A DNA stretch of 37,500 nt, taken from Streptococcus mitis (GTDB lineage Bacteria > Bacillota > Bacilli > Lactobacillales > Streptococcaceae). The stretch lies in NCBI RefSeq assembly GCF_001281025.1, contig NZ_CP012646.1:172501-210000 (forward strand), in the 5' to 3' direction. Positions 23,679-32,655 of this stretch are shown here, piece after piece. Under the pieces are notes generated by a model. It was given only the letters and a program-made list of their open reading frames with translations. It was not told the DNA's origin and did no database searches. Each line of letters begins with the position of its first letter. The stretch's first letter is position 1. The position numbers and the translations under genes were made by a program.

Positions 23679-24050
23679 CTATTTTAATTTCATACGGCAA
23701 GAACGGTGCCTTTCCTTACCTGTTTGTTTTTCATAGCCTGGACGTAATTTTTCATCTGGGATAACCTGCTCATCCTGCAAAAGAGCCAAAGAATGGTATT
23801 GTTGTAAATACTCATCACATTCATCACACCAGCGTTGGTCTTCCGGATCCCAAAAAATGGTCATCAAATCACTTCTACTTTTATAAAGTGGGGATTCTTG
23901 TTCCAATCTAAACCAGCAAGTTTTATAGTATTTGAGAGCATCATAATACTGGTCAAATTTCTTACTTGCTACAATATCTTCTTCCCAACCTTCTAAGAAC
24001 CACCACGGTTCAAAATCTCCGTACATTTCTATAACACGATACATATTCAT
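23679..24050 (-). CDS. DUF1033 family protein
   Basis: This 123-aa soluble protein is rich in Trp, Tyr and acidic residues (for example MYGDFEPWWFLEGWEED and FWDPEDQRWCDECDEYLQQY). It corresponds to the DUF1033 family encoded just upstream of comGA in many streptococci and lactobacilli. The function is unknown. Despite its position it has its own terminator and a TATAAT about 25 nt upstream of the start, so it is not part of the competence operon. An AAAGGA sequence precedes the ATG. Confidence 0.88.
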   Translation of the reverse strand: MNMYRVIEMYGDFEPWWFLEGWEEDIVASKKFDQYYDALKYYKTCWFRLEQESPLYKSRSDLMTIFWDPEDQRWCDECDEYLQQYHSLALLQDEQVIPDEKLRPGYEKQTGKERHRSCRMKLK

Positions 24051-24126
24051 TCATTCCTTTGTACCGTATATTATAACCAATTCCGCTAGACAAGGAAAGA
24101 AATATGCTCATTTCTTAATTTTTTGA

Positions 24127-24153
24127 TAAAAAATCTAGCCATCCTATGATGAC
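24127..24153 (-). terminator. Terminator of the zinc alcohol dehydrogenase gene
   Basis: On the minus strand AGTCATC and GATGGCT pair (one G-U) around ATAG, followed by AGA and T6. It lies about 45 nt after the stop codon at 24194. Confidence 0.7.
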
Positions 24154-24193
24154 TGAATTTCTATTTGCTTATGTTCCAAAATCTTGTCACTAC

Positions 24194-25252
24194 CTAGACT
24201 TCAGAAATATCGTTTTCGATAATGACCTTAATGGCATGGTGGTCTGCTGCCTTACTGAAGACTTCATAGGCTTTTTCAATTTCACTGAGTTTGAAATAGT
24301 GAGTTACCAATTTTTCTGGTTCAATCTTATGACTTTCAAGTGCTTTCAACAATTGTGGAGTTGTATTTGTAGATACCAAACCAGTTGTTACATTGATGTT
24401 GCGAATCCAAAGTTTATCTAAATCGAATTCAACTGGTTTACCATGCACACCACAGTTGGCAACTGTTCCGTCTACACCGATAATCTTTTGACAGAAATCA
24501 AATGTTGCAGGAATACCAACAGCTTCGATAGCGACATCCACACCACGTCCATCTGTCAAATCATAAATTTCTTTAATAGCTTTTTCAGGGTCTGAAGAAT
24601 TAATCTTATGAGTCGCACCAAATGATACAGCAGTTTCCAAGCGGTTATCGTCTAAGTCCACCATAATCAATTTAGCTGGTGAATAGAATTGGGCTGTCAA
24701 AAGAGCAGCCAATCCAACAGGTCCTGAACCAATAATGGCTACACTACAACCAGGTTCTACTTTCCCTTTTAAGACACCAATTTCATATCCAGTAGGTAGA
24801 ATGTCTGATAGCATAACCAAGGCTTCATCTGACAAATCTTCTGGAGTATGGTAAAGAGTATTATCTGCATGAGGGACACGTAGATATTCAGCCTGCATAC
24901 CATCAATCAAGTGACCGAAAATCCATCCTCCCTCATCCTCACAGTGAGCATAAATCCCTTTTTTACAGTGGTAACATTTACCACAGGCACAAACACAAGA
25001 AATCAAAACCTTGTCGCCTTTTTTGAAATTAGAAACTCCTTCTCCAACTTCTTCAACAATCCCAATCCCTTCGTGACCAAGAATGGTACCACTTTGGCAA
25101 GCGGGAACATCCCCTTTGATAATATGGAGGTCTGTTCCACAAATAGTGGTTTTTACGATACGCACAATAGCGTCTGTTGGCTTGCGAATAACTGGTTTGT
25201 CTACATCAACAAAAGAAGCAAGTCCTGGTTTAACATAAGTATAGGCTTTCAT
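24194..25252 (-). CDS. Zinc-dependent alcohol dehydrogenase (MDR family)
   Basis: It catalyses NAD(P)-dependent oxidation of alcohols or reduction of aldehydes or ketones. The 352-aa product has the catalytic zinc ligands in TTICGTDLHI (Cys) and GHEGIGIVEEVG (His-Glu), the structural-zinc cluster CACGKCYHCKKGIYAHC near residues 93-110 and the Rossmann motif GSGPVGLAAL near residue 174. It resembles secondary-alcohol/short-chain ADHs; the substrate is not deducible. It is monocistronic, with GGAGGAA before the ATG. The promoter overlaps a cre-like sequence, suggesting carbon catabolite control. Confidence 0.94.
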   Translation of the reverse strand: MKAYTYVKPGLASFVDVDKPVIRKPTDAIVRIVKTTICGTDLHIIKGDVPACQSGTILGHEGIGIVEEVGEGVSNFKKGDKVLISCVCACGKCYHCKKGIYAHCEDEGGWIFGHLIDGMQAEYLRVPHADNTLYHTPEDLSDEALVMLSDILPTGYEIGVLKGKVEPGCSVAIIGSGPVGLAALLTAQFYSPAKLIMVDLDDNRLETAVSFGATHKINSSDPEKAIKEIYDLTDGRGVDVAIEAVGIPATFDFCQKIIGVDGTVANCGVHGKPVEFDLDKLWIRNINVTTGLVSTNTTPQLLKALESHKIEPEKLVTHYFKLSEIEKAYEVFSKAADHHAIKVIIENDISEV

Positions 25253-25294
25253 AAAGCATTCCTCCGTTTTTTTATTTGTACTATTTATAATATA

Positions 25295-25323
25295 ATTGTA
25301 AACCCTTTCATTTGCTTATTCAA
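25295..25323 (-). promoter_or_regulatory. Promoter of the zinc ADH gene with overlapping cre-like site
   Basis: On the minus strand, -35 TTGAAT (25318-25323), a 17-bp spacer and -10 TACAAT (25295-25300). The sequence ATGAAAGGGTTTACA (25297-25311), spanning spacer and -10, resembles a CcpA site but has GG in place of the central CG. Confidence 0.6.
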
Positions 25324-25375
25324 GTTTTTTTGTGATTTTTTTAACTTTTTTATTTACCGGTAAAGCAATATAGAT

Positions 25376-25412
25376 AAAAAAGCAGAAGCTAGTCTCTAAC
25401 TTCTGCTTTTTC
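25376..25412 (-). terminator. nagA terminator
   Basis: On the minus strand AAAAAGCAGAAG and CTTCTGCTTTTT form a near-perfect stem with a T6 tail just after the nagA stop codon. Confidence 0.92.
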
Positions 25413-25414
25413 TC

Positions 25415-26566
25415 TTATGCTTGATAACGTTTCACGCCATCTAGATAGGTTGCTACCAATTCCAAATCTTTATCTAGTACGATAAAGTCCGCGTCATAGC
25501 CTTCACGGATTTGGCCACAGACATCGTCAATGTGAACGGATTTAGCTGGGTTGAGGCTGGCCATCATGACTGCTTCATGCGGATTCGCAATACCCCACTC
25601 GACTACATTTCTCATACCATCTTTAAGTTTGAGGATAGAACCTGCCAAATTACCAGTAGATTTGAGACGTGCAGTTCCATTTGCTACTACAACAGGGAAT
25701 TCTCCCAACATATAGTCACCGTCTTCAAGCCCACCAGCTGTCATACAGTCCGTAATAAGAGCGATGTTTTCTGTTCCCTTTTGCTTAAGTAAAATCTCAC
25801 AAGCTTTTGGATCTACGTGATAACCATCACAAATCAATTCTGCGTAAGTATGTGGGAGCTCATACATAGCTCCTACCATACCTAGTTCGCGGTGTGTTAA
25901 ACCACGCATCCCATTATAGGCATGTACCCATACACTAGCTCCAGCATCAACTGCCTTCTTAGCTTGTTCAAATGTCGCATCTGAGTGTCCAAGTGCAACT
26001 GTCACACCTTCACCTGTAATAGTACGTACAAAATCTTCCACCCCATCACGTTCGGGTGCAATAGCGATTTTATTTAGCATCCCTTTTGCAGCATCTTGCC
26101 AAGAATGAAACTCCTCAACACCCGGGTCTCTCATATAAGTTGGATTTTGTGCCCCCTTAAAAGTTTCTGTGAAATATGGACCTTCATAATAAATCCCACG
26201 AATCTTAGCACCTGTTGCTTCTTTATAATGGTTTCCAAGATTTTCAGTGACTGCAAGCAATTGCTCATAAGTGGCTGTTAAAGTTGTGGGCAAGAAACTG
26301 GTAACACCGGTACTAAGAAGTCCTTCACTCATAGTATGCAATGTACCTTCAATGTTGTTGTCCATCACATCTACACCTGCATATCCATGAATATGAGTAT
26401 CCACAAGACCTGGTGCAATGCTATAACCAGTATAGTCAAGAACCTCTGCTCCTTCAGGAATTTGATCCACATGTTTCCCAAATTTGCCATCAACAAGTTC
26501 TAAGTACCCACCGCGACGAATGCCAAATGGATAGAAAAACTGATCCGCTTTAACGTAATTAGGCAT
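25415..26566 (-). CDS. nagA: N-acetylglucosamine-6-phosphate deacetylase
   Basis: It deacetylates GlcNAc-6-phosphate to glucosamine-6-phosphate, feeding amino sugars from wall recycling or host glycans into glycolysis or wall synthesis. The 383-aa amidohydrolase has the metal motif DTHIHGYAG near residue 56, the metal-ligand Glu in YEGPYF, His residues in LGHSDAT and VHAYNGM, and the catalytic Asp in LITDCMTAGG. Length is standard. An AAGGAGGT ribosome binding site is present. The promoter overlaps a NagR-type operator. nagB is not adjacent, as in other streptococci. Confidence 0.97.
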   Translation of the reverse strand: MPNYVKADQFFYPFGIRRGGYLELVDGKFGKHVDQIPEGAEVLDYTGYSIAPGLVDTHIHGYAGVDVMDNNIEGTLHTMSEGLLSTGVTSFLPTTLTATYEQLLAVTENLGNHYKEATGAKIRGIYYEGPYFTETFKGAQNPTYMRDPGVEEFHSWQDAAKGMLNKIAIAPERDGVEDFVRTITGEGVTVALGHSDATFEQAKKAVDAGASVWVHAYNGMRGLTHRELGMVGAMYELPHTYAELICDGYHVDPKACEILLKQKGTENIALITDCMTAGGLEDGDYMLGEFPVVVANGTARLKSTGNLAGSILKLKDGMRNVVEWGIANPHEAVMMASLNPAKSVHIDDVCGQIREGYDADFIVLDKDLELVATYLDGVKRYQA

Positions 26567-26616
26567 AATAATGACCTCCTTAAAAGATTACTTTTGATAT
26601 TTATTATGTCAATTAT

Positions 26617-26645
26617 ATTATAAACCTTTCTGATTCATTTGTAAA
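26617..26645 (-). promoter_or_regulatory. nagA promoter
   Basis: On the minus strand, -35 TTTACA (26640-26645), a 17-bp spacer and a perfect -10 TATAAT (26617-26622). The leader is about 44 nt. Confidence 0.75.
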
Positions 26646-26660
26646 TGGTATAGACCTGTT
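26644..26660. promoter_or_regulatory. NagR (dre-type) operator of nagA
   Basis: AATGGTATAGACCTGTT contains the TGGTATAGACC core of the GntR-family NagR/YvoA site and abuts the -35 hexamer. The operator family is known from amino-sugar genes of Firmicutes. The regulator gene is not in the window. Confidence 0.65.
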
Positions 26661-26673
26661 TTCTAGAGATATT

Positions 26674-26700
26674 TTAAAAGAGCTGGATTTCTCCAACTCT
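26674..26700 (-). terminator. Terminator of the acyltransferase gene
   Basis: On the minus strand GAGTTGG pairs with CCAGCTC, followed by TTTTAAAA. It lies about 18 nt after the stop codon at 26718. Confidence 0.8.
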
Positions 26701-26717
26701 TCTCTTTTTAATACAAG

Positions 26718-28535
26718 TTATTTTGATTTGACCGGCTTGTCTTGAGCTGTTTGCAAGGCTGCAGCAATGGTATCTGCATACAATTTAGCTCCTGCTTCAA
26801 TTTTACTATTGTCACTTCCAAAATGGACTTGGTCTGTCCCAGTCCAAATTTCTGGATGTTCCTTAGCAGCTTGATTCCAATCTGCTATCGTGATGTAAGG
26901 AGTCTTCTCTGCCAATTCTCTCATATAGGCAGCCGCCTTCTCAACGATTGCATAGGTCTCTTTTGTCTTATCTCCTTCATAAGGAGTCACTAAAACCATA
27001 TGGTGCCCCTTAGGAAGATTTTTCACGATACTATCCCAATCTTCCTTATAATTTTCAGGATTATTTACCCCTGTTGCAATAACCACCATCTTTGGTAGAA
27101 ATTTATTCTGGCTATTGTTGAGCATGATTTCGTTGGCGGTCTTGGTTGTTCTGCTGACTTGTGCATTAATCTGTGCCCCTGGAAGGGCTGTCTGCAACGC
27201 TGTATTAGCTCTTAGTGCTACCGAATCACCAATTAACATAGTGCCATCAGCAATTCCTAAACTATCAGCTTCTGCTCGTTCTGTCATTACCTTGGTCTGG
27301 TTAATATTTGTTGCAGCTTGCTTCAAGCCATTGACAGTTAAGTCTGTCTCAAAAGCTCCCACTTGTGGTGCCAACAGAGTTACTAAGAAGACAATGAAGG
27401 CCAAGATTCCTGTACTTGCTGCAAGGATTGTGTGAATATGAGGAAGAGGACGAAGGGTTTGTAAAACAGGTGTGTTCTTTCCTGCAATCCAAGGTTCCAA
27501 CACATAAAATGATAGGCTGGCGAATCCATAAGAAAAAATCAAAGTTAATAACACAGCAAGAAGATTTGATGTCAACTGTGAAAAAATGATATAGAAAGGC
27601 CAATGGAAGAGATAAACTGCATAGCTAGTATCTGCTAAAAAGCTAATAATCTTTGGTTCCTGTATATGAGGAGTCTTTTCATGTAAGACACGCGCCGCCA
27701 GAATCATAGCAATGGCTGCAAGGCTGGCAAGCAAGAAGCCCATAAGATAGGCAAAGAGATAGGTAAATTTGACAAAGAAGGTCAAAATGAGTAAGAAGCC
27801 AAAACCTCCCCCAAAAACTAAAAGGGTCTTGCGTAAATCCCAGATTTTATCCAATTGCTTAACTAGGGAAGTCGTCTGACGAACGCCTACGATAGTTGCT
27901 AACACACTTCCCAAAAAGAATGGATAGACATGAGTTAAACTGGAGAAGTAAACAGAGGAATAAGAGGTTACTAGAAAACTACCAATAAACATGGAGAAGA
28001 AGCTGATCAAGAAGGCAACAGCAGATAAGAGAAAGACCATTCCTCTCAACTGACCATTTGATCTGGACTGTTTAGATAAGAACCAAACTGCCAATCCCCA
28101 GAGGATATAGTAGTGAACCTCAACAGCCAAGCTCCAATTATGAACAAACAAATGAGGAATGAACTGAGATTCATAACTCCCACCTGTTAGGATTTCATAG
28201 AAGTTGGTCATGAAGCCTAAGACACCCGCAATCTGACCCCCAATTCCAGCCACATAATCTTGCCGAACTAGAAAGGTAAAGGGCATGGTCACCAAGACCA
28301 TCAAAACCACAGGTGGCACAATCCGATAAAAGCGTCTCCTAAAAAATCCAACCAAATCAATTTCATGATTTTTAGAAAATTCTTCGATAAGTAGAGCCGT
28401 AATCAGAAAGCCTGAAAATGTGAAAAAGACATCTACCCCGAAAAATCCTCCAGGAAAGATCGTCTGAAAGAAATGATACAAGAGTACCAAAAGTAAACCT
28501 GTAATCCTAATCAAGGAAAACCATTTAATACGCAT
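26718..28535 (-). CDS. Membrane O-acyltransferase with SGNH domain, OatA-like
   Basis: The 605-aa protein has an N-terminal acyltransferase-3 domain with about 10-11 membrane helices (residues 8-395, conserved FTFSGFLIT and HNWSLAVEVHYY segments) and an extracellular SGNH hydrolase-like domain (about 420-600). The latter has Ser in IGDSV, the GVNN block and the Asp-x-x-His pair DQVH. This is the layout of peptidoglycan O-acetyltransferase OatA (called Adr in pneumococcus), which acetylates MurNAc and gives lysozyme resistance. Other wall or capsule polymers are possible targets. It is monocistronic between tgt and nagA. The ribosome binding site (AAAGGGAG) is about 14 nt from the ATG, somewhat far. 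Confidence 0.9.
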   Translation of the reverse strand: MRIKWFSLIRITGLLLVLLYHFFQTIFPGGFFGVDVFFTFSGFLITALLIEEFSKNHEIDLVGFFRRRFYRIVPPVVLMVLVTMPFTFLVRQDYVAGIGGQIAGVLGFMTNFYEILTGGSYESQFIPHLFVHNWSLAVEVHYYILWGLAVWFLSKQSRSNGQLRGMVFLLSAVAFLISFFSMFIGSFLVTSYSSVYFSSLTHVYPFFLGSVLATIVGVRQTTSLVKQLDKIWDLRKTLLVFGGGFGFLLILTFFVKFTYLFAYLMGFLLASLAAIAMILAARVLHEKTPHIQEPKIISFLADTSYAVYLFHWPFYIIFSQLTSNLLAVLLTLIFSYGFASLSFYVLEPWIAGKNTPVLQTLRPLPHIHTILAASTGILAFIVFLVTLLAPQVGAFETDLTVNGLKQAATNINQTKVMTERAEADSLGIADGTMLIGDSVALRANTALQTALPGAQINAQVSRTTKTANEIMLNNSQNKFLPKMVVIATGVNNPENYKEDWDSIVKNLPKGHHMVLVTPYEGDKTKETYAIVEKAAAYMRELAEKTPYITIADWNQAAKEHPEIWTGTDQVHFGSDNSKIEAGAKLYADTIAAALQTAQDKPVKSK

Positions 28536-28585
28536 ACGAGTTTATTCTCCCTTTCATTGTACACTTTATTCTATCAAAAAAAGAA

Positions 28586-28617
28586 GAAAAATCCCAAGAG
28601 AAAACTTAGGATTTTTA
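28586..28617 (-). terminator. tgt terminator
   Basis: On the minus strand AAAATCCTAAG and CTTGGGATTTTT pair with a 6-nt loop (one G-U) about 20 nt after the tgt stop codon. Confidence 0.87.
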
Positions 28618-28635
28618 GCTTATATCAATTCCAGT

Positions 28636-29781
<1,146 letters not shown>

Positions 29782-29884
29782 TTACCTCCGAAGCTGGGAA
29801 AAACAGTCCCAGTTCATACTTTGTACCCAAGGGCATACTGTATGATTTTATCAAAAAAAGCTGGAACTGTCACGAACTATGGTG

Positions 29885-29890
29885 TATAAT
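29885..29890 (+). promoter_or_regulatory. -10 element of the DUF975 gene, predicted leaderless
   Basis: A perfect TATAAT is followed by exactly 6 nt (GAGAGA) and the ATG at 29897. The -35 region is weak. The expected +1 is the A of the ATG. Confidence 0.55.
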
Positions 29891-29896
29891 GAGAGA

Positions 29897-30754
29897 ATGA
29901 AATACCCAAAAATTGATTTAAAAACCATTCGTCTGCAGGCTAGGCAATTTCAAGCTGAAAATCCCCACCTCTTTCTCGTCTATCTCTTACCCAGCATGCT
30001 AGTCATCTTGTCTGGCTTCCTCAATCCCTTAGAGCGTATCAATGAGTCTATTTTAGAGCAACCCTTTTTAAGCGTGCTTGGTCATGTATTCCAAGCCTAC
30101 CTTTTTCCACTATTAGTCTCCTTTATCGGAGCTATTCTTCTAACCAGTTCAGTCTATACAACGCTGAAACTCATCAAGAATCCCGATACAGAACTATCCA
30201 TCAAAAATAGTCTCACTCTCTTTAATGAAGAGCACTTTTCACAAACCTTTTTGACTCTCCTTCTCAAACGCTTCTATCTCTTCTTATGGAGCATTCCTAG
30301 TTTACTTGGAATTTACTTCCTTTTTTACAGTAGCTTTTTAGCCAAGAAATTCGTTTCCCTTCACCCTGAGTTTCCCAATCTGGATCTCACGTCAATTGAA
30401 ACCGAGCGTTTCCTCATGACCTTTGGTCTTTACTTTCTAGCAAGTATCCTCTTGATGATTGTCGGAAATAGTCTCTATATTCCACAATACTATGCTTATT
30501 CGCAGGTAGAATTTCTCCTCTGTGACACCCTAGACTTAGGGCAAGCCAAACCAGGACAAATCCTAAAAACCAGCCGTTTCCTGATGAAAGGCTACAAATT
30601 TCAGCGCTTTATTCTAGACCTACAACTCCTTCCTTGGTATTTCCTCAATTGGATTACCTTTGGGATTGCTAGTTTCTCACTCCTACCCTACATTCAAATC
30701 AATAAAATGATTTTCTACCGAGCAGTACTGGCTCGAAAACGTCCAAAAGCTTGA
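29897..30754 (+). CDS. DUF975 family membrane protein
   Basis: The product is about 285 aa with around six membrane helices, for example near 24-45 (FLVYLLPSMLVILSGFL), 60-90, 115-145, 165-190 and 225-255. DUF975 proteins are polytopic integral membrane proteins of unknown function. An ATG at 29879 would add six residues but lies in front of the -10 element, so the start at 29897 (MKYPKIDLK) is preferred. It is divergent from tgt and convergent with pcp. There is no clear Shine-Dalgarno sequence. The stop codon lies within the terminator stem. Confidence 0.85.
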   Translation: MKYPKIDLKTIRLQARQFQAENPHLFLVYLLPSMLVILSGFLNPLERINESILEQPFLSVLGHVFQAYLFPLLVSFIGAILLTSSVYTTLKLIKNPDTELSIKNSLTLFNEEHFSQTFLTLLLKRFYLFLWSIPSLLGIYFLFYSSFLAKKFVSLHPEFPNLDLTSIETERFLMTFGLYFLASILLMIVGNSLYIPQYYAYSQVEFLLCDTLDLGQAKPGQILKTSRFLMKGYKFQRFILDLQLLPWYFLNWITFGIASFSLLPYIQINKMIFYRAVLARKRPKA

Positions 30755-30777
30755 AGGTAACCCCTCAAGCTTTTTTT
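30745..30777. terminator. Terminator shared by the DUF975 gene and pcp
   Basis: AAAAGCTTGA (30745-30754) pairs with TCAAGCTTTT (30765-30774). The left arm contains the plus-strand stop codon TGA. The T7 run favours the plus direction; the minus direction has T4. Confidence 0.88.
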
Positions 30778-30780
30778 CTA

Positions 30781-31425
30781 TCAATGAGTTTCTCCGCCTA
30801 CCAACTTGAGATCCTGATCTCCATGTTCTATAATAGCCCCGATTGCTGCTTCTACCCCTCGCCTAATGTCCACTAAACTCATAGCTGGAGTAGTCGGTCG
30901 ATTCACCACCTGTTCCATCATATAAGGAATGTGCATAAAACCTGCCTTAACATGTGGAAATTTCTTTTCTACCAAATAGAGAGCCTGATACATCAAATGA
31001 TTGCAGACAAAAGTCCCTGCCGTATTGGAAACAGAGGCCGGCAAGCTCTCTTTTTTTATAGCTTGGACCATCGCTTTAATCGGCAGACTACTAAAGTAGG
31101 CCGAAGCACCATCCGCTCGAATGGGAAGATCAATCGGCTGATTACCTTCGTTATCAGGAATGCGTGCATCGTCTTGATTAATGGCTACTCGCTCAGGTGT
31201 CAAACTACTTCTTCCACCTGCTTGGCCGATACAAAGGACAAAGTCAGGTTGATAGCGGTTCATCTCTTCTTCCAATACTTGAGCCGATTTGTGAAAGACT
31301 GTTGGCACTTCTAACCAACGGACCTCAGCACCATGGATTTCAGCTGGTAAACCTTTAATAGCCTCCAAGGCTGGATTAACCTTTTCCCCTCCAAAGGGCT
31401 CAAAACCTGTCACTAATACTTTCAT
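30781..31425 (-). CDS. pcp: Pyrrolidone-carboxylate (pyroglutamyl) peptidase I
   Basis: This cytoplasmic cysteine peptidase (family C15) removes N-terminal pyroglutamate from peptides. The 214-aa product begins [14 protein letters not shown], has the Glu in [17 protein letters not shown], the nucleophile Cys in [11 protein letters not shown] and the catalytic His in AGFMHIPYM. The ATG at 31425 has AAGGAGTTAG upstream and gives the family length; a frame from 31482 would add 19 unrelated residues. It is convergent with the DUF975 gene and shares its terminator. Confidence 0.96.
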   Translation of the reverse strand: MKVLVTGFEPFGGEKVNPALEAIKGLPAEIHGAEVRWLEVPTVFHKSAQVLEEEMNRYQPDFVLCIGQAGGRSSLTPERVAINQDDARIPDNEGNQPIDLPIRADGASAYFSSLPIKAMVQAIKKESLPASVSNTAGTFVCNHLMYQALYLVEKKFPHVKAGFMHIPYMMEQVVNRPTTPAMSLVDIRRGVEAAIGAIIEHGDQDLKLVGGETH

Positions 31426-31537
31426 TTCTAACTCCTTACAAAAGATTCCATGAAATTCTTTTCTTAAAAACAAGTATAACATATTTCCCTTATTCTGGAG
31501 TGAAAAGGACTAGCGAGGCTAGGATTGATTTTTGAGT

Positions 31538-31900
31538 TTATTTAAAGAATAAAATACTAATCAATGCCAAAATAGCTGGTCCGCCTTGCTTCATAATAAT
31601 TTTCTTATCTGCTGTTAGAGAGCCATAAGCCGCAGCCCCAATCACAAATGAGACAAAAATAGTCACAATTTCTAAATTATGTGAGAAATAAATCCCATAC
31701 AGAAGAAAGACTCCTAGCAGAGCATTATAAATCCCTTGATTTTTAAACAATGAACTTACTGACGGACGAGCCAATTCTTCCTTGTCCATGTTAAAGACAC
31801 GACTAGTCGCTTCTGATTGCGTTGCAATACTTTCCAAATAAAAAATGTAAAAATGCTCCAAAGCAACGATCGTTGCTAAAATGATTGTAATAATTGACAT
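31538..31900 (-). CDS. DUF1304 family membrane protein
   Basis: This 120-aa protein has four predicted membrane helices. The N-terminal one (IITIILATIVALEHFYIFYLE) holds the family-typical EHFYI, and RVFNMDKEEL and FKNQGIYNALLG follow. This matches DUF1304, a family of small membrane proteins without assigned function. Its ribosome binding site (AAGGAGAA) overlaps the stop codon of the upstream marR-type gene, so the two are translationally coupled. Regulation by that MarR protein is likely; the substrate or stress signal is unknown. Confidence 0.88.
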   Translation of the reverse strand: MSIITIILATIVALEHFYIFYLESIATQSEATSRVFNMDKEELARPSVSSLFKNQGIYNALLGVFLLYGIYFSHNLEIVTIFVSFVIGAAAYGSLTADKKIIMKQGGPAILALISILFFK

Positions 31901-31910
31901 CTATTTCTCC

Positions 31911-32336
31911 TTAAATTTCTATATTTTCAATACCCAAAACCAATTTATTTAATAAACGGTTGAGTTCTGTTTTTTCAGATTCTGTTAAGATACTTTCCAT
32001 CTCTTCCTTAACCTTGATATGCTTCAGAGGGGGATTCACCACTAACTGCTCCTTTGCATACTTCGTAGCCTCCACCAATACTTCTCGCTGATTTTCAGGA
32101 TTACGATGACGCTCCACCAAACCTTCCTTTTCTAAAATCTTGAAATGTCGTGTCAAAGCAGCCTGATCAATCTTCAAACGCTCCTGAACTCCCATTTGAT
32201 TACAGGGAGAATTCTCCAGCAAAAACAGTAAAATCTGATACCGTGTCAAACTAATCCCAAGCCTTTTTTCAAACAATTGCGTACTTGCTTGCTCAGACAA
32301 GCGGAGTTGATAAAGTAAATCTTGAATCTCTATCAT
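31911..32336 (-). CDS. MarR-family transcriptional regulator
   Basis: This 141-aa winged-helix regulator has the helical dimerisation start EIQDLLYQLRLSEQ, the HTH region LLENSPCNQMGVQERLKIDQAALTRHFKILEKEGLV (about 55-92) and the wing RHRNPENQREVLVEAT. It is the first gene of a two-gene operon with the DUF1304 membrane protein. Two TTGA-N4-TCAA palindromes upstream are candidate autoregulatory operators. MarR proteins usually respond to small phenolics, oxidants or metals; the ligand here is unknown. Confidence 0.93.
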   Translation of the reverse strand: MIEIQDLLYQLRLSEQASTQLFEKRLGISLTRYQILLFLLENSPCNQMGVQERLKIDQAALTRHFKILEKEGLVERHRNPENQREVLVEATKYAKEQLVVNPPLKHIKVKEEMESILTESEKTELNRLLNKLVLGIENIEI

Positions 32337-32352
32337 TTCTTCTTTCCTTTTA

Positions 32353-32379
32353 TTGATTTATCAATAGTTGACTAATCAA
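32353..32379. promoter_or_regulatory. Candidate tandem operator of the MarR operon
   Basis: Two 12-bp palindromes, TTGATTTATCAA (32353-32364) and TTGACTAATCAA (32368-32379), share the pattern TTGA-N4-TCAA with centres 15 bp apart. They end 17 nt upstream of the marR start codon. Confidence 0.6.
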
Positions 32380-32460
32380 GTATGATGCAAAGTAAAATAG
32401 ATTGCAAGAATGTTGCTTCAATCATTACAAAATGGTAACTTCCATTTTTCATTCATATTG

Positions 32461-32573
32461 ATACTCAATGAAAATCAAATAGAAAACTAGGAAGCTAGCC
32501 GCAGGTTGCTCAAAGCACAGCTTTGAGGTTGCAGATAAAACTGACGTGGTTTGAAGAGATTTTCGAAGAGTAT
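32461..32573. repeat. BOX-type repeat, short form
   Basis: The element begins ATACTCAATGAAAATCAAA (boxC end) and finishes TTTCGAAGAGTAT (boxA end), with ATACTC/GAGTAT as terminal inverted repeats. Inside are CTAG-GAAG-CTAG and the boxB-like stem CTCAAAGC-ACA-GCTTTGAG. The internal boxA sequence used as the classical BOX PCR target is absent: the element passes straight from the boxB-like part to GACGTGGTTTGAAGAG. This suggests an internally deleted or variant copy. It fills most of the 319-bp gap between marR and the LysM gene; the rest is the marR promoter region and the LysM-gene terminator. Confidence 0.85.
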
Positions 32574-32580
32574 GACAAAG

Positions 32581-32633
32581 AAAAAAACGAACGAGAATCG
32601 CTCTCTATAACGAAAGCTAGATCTCATTCGTCA
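32581..32633 (-). terminator. Terminator of the LysM gene
   Basis: On the minus strand CGAATGAGATC and GATTCTCGTTCG pair imperfectly around a loop of about 20 nt and are followed by T7. Confidence 0.75.
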
Positions 32634-32655
32634 AAATGATATTATAAAGTCTGAT

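Noticed and set aside
25329..25347. TTGTGAT-like sequence upstream of the zinc ADH as a Rex site
   Set aside because: The right half does not match the consensus; in a T-rich stretch such words arise easily.
24911..25363. Plus-strand open frame (150 aa) opposite the zinc ADH start
   Set aside because: Phe/Asn-rich composition comes from the complementary strand of the ADH gene; it runs across the ADH promoter and has no start signal.
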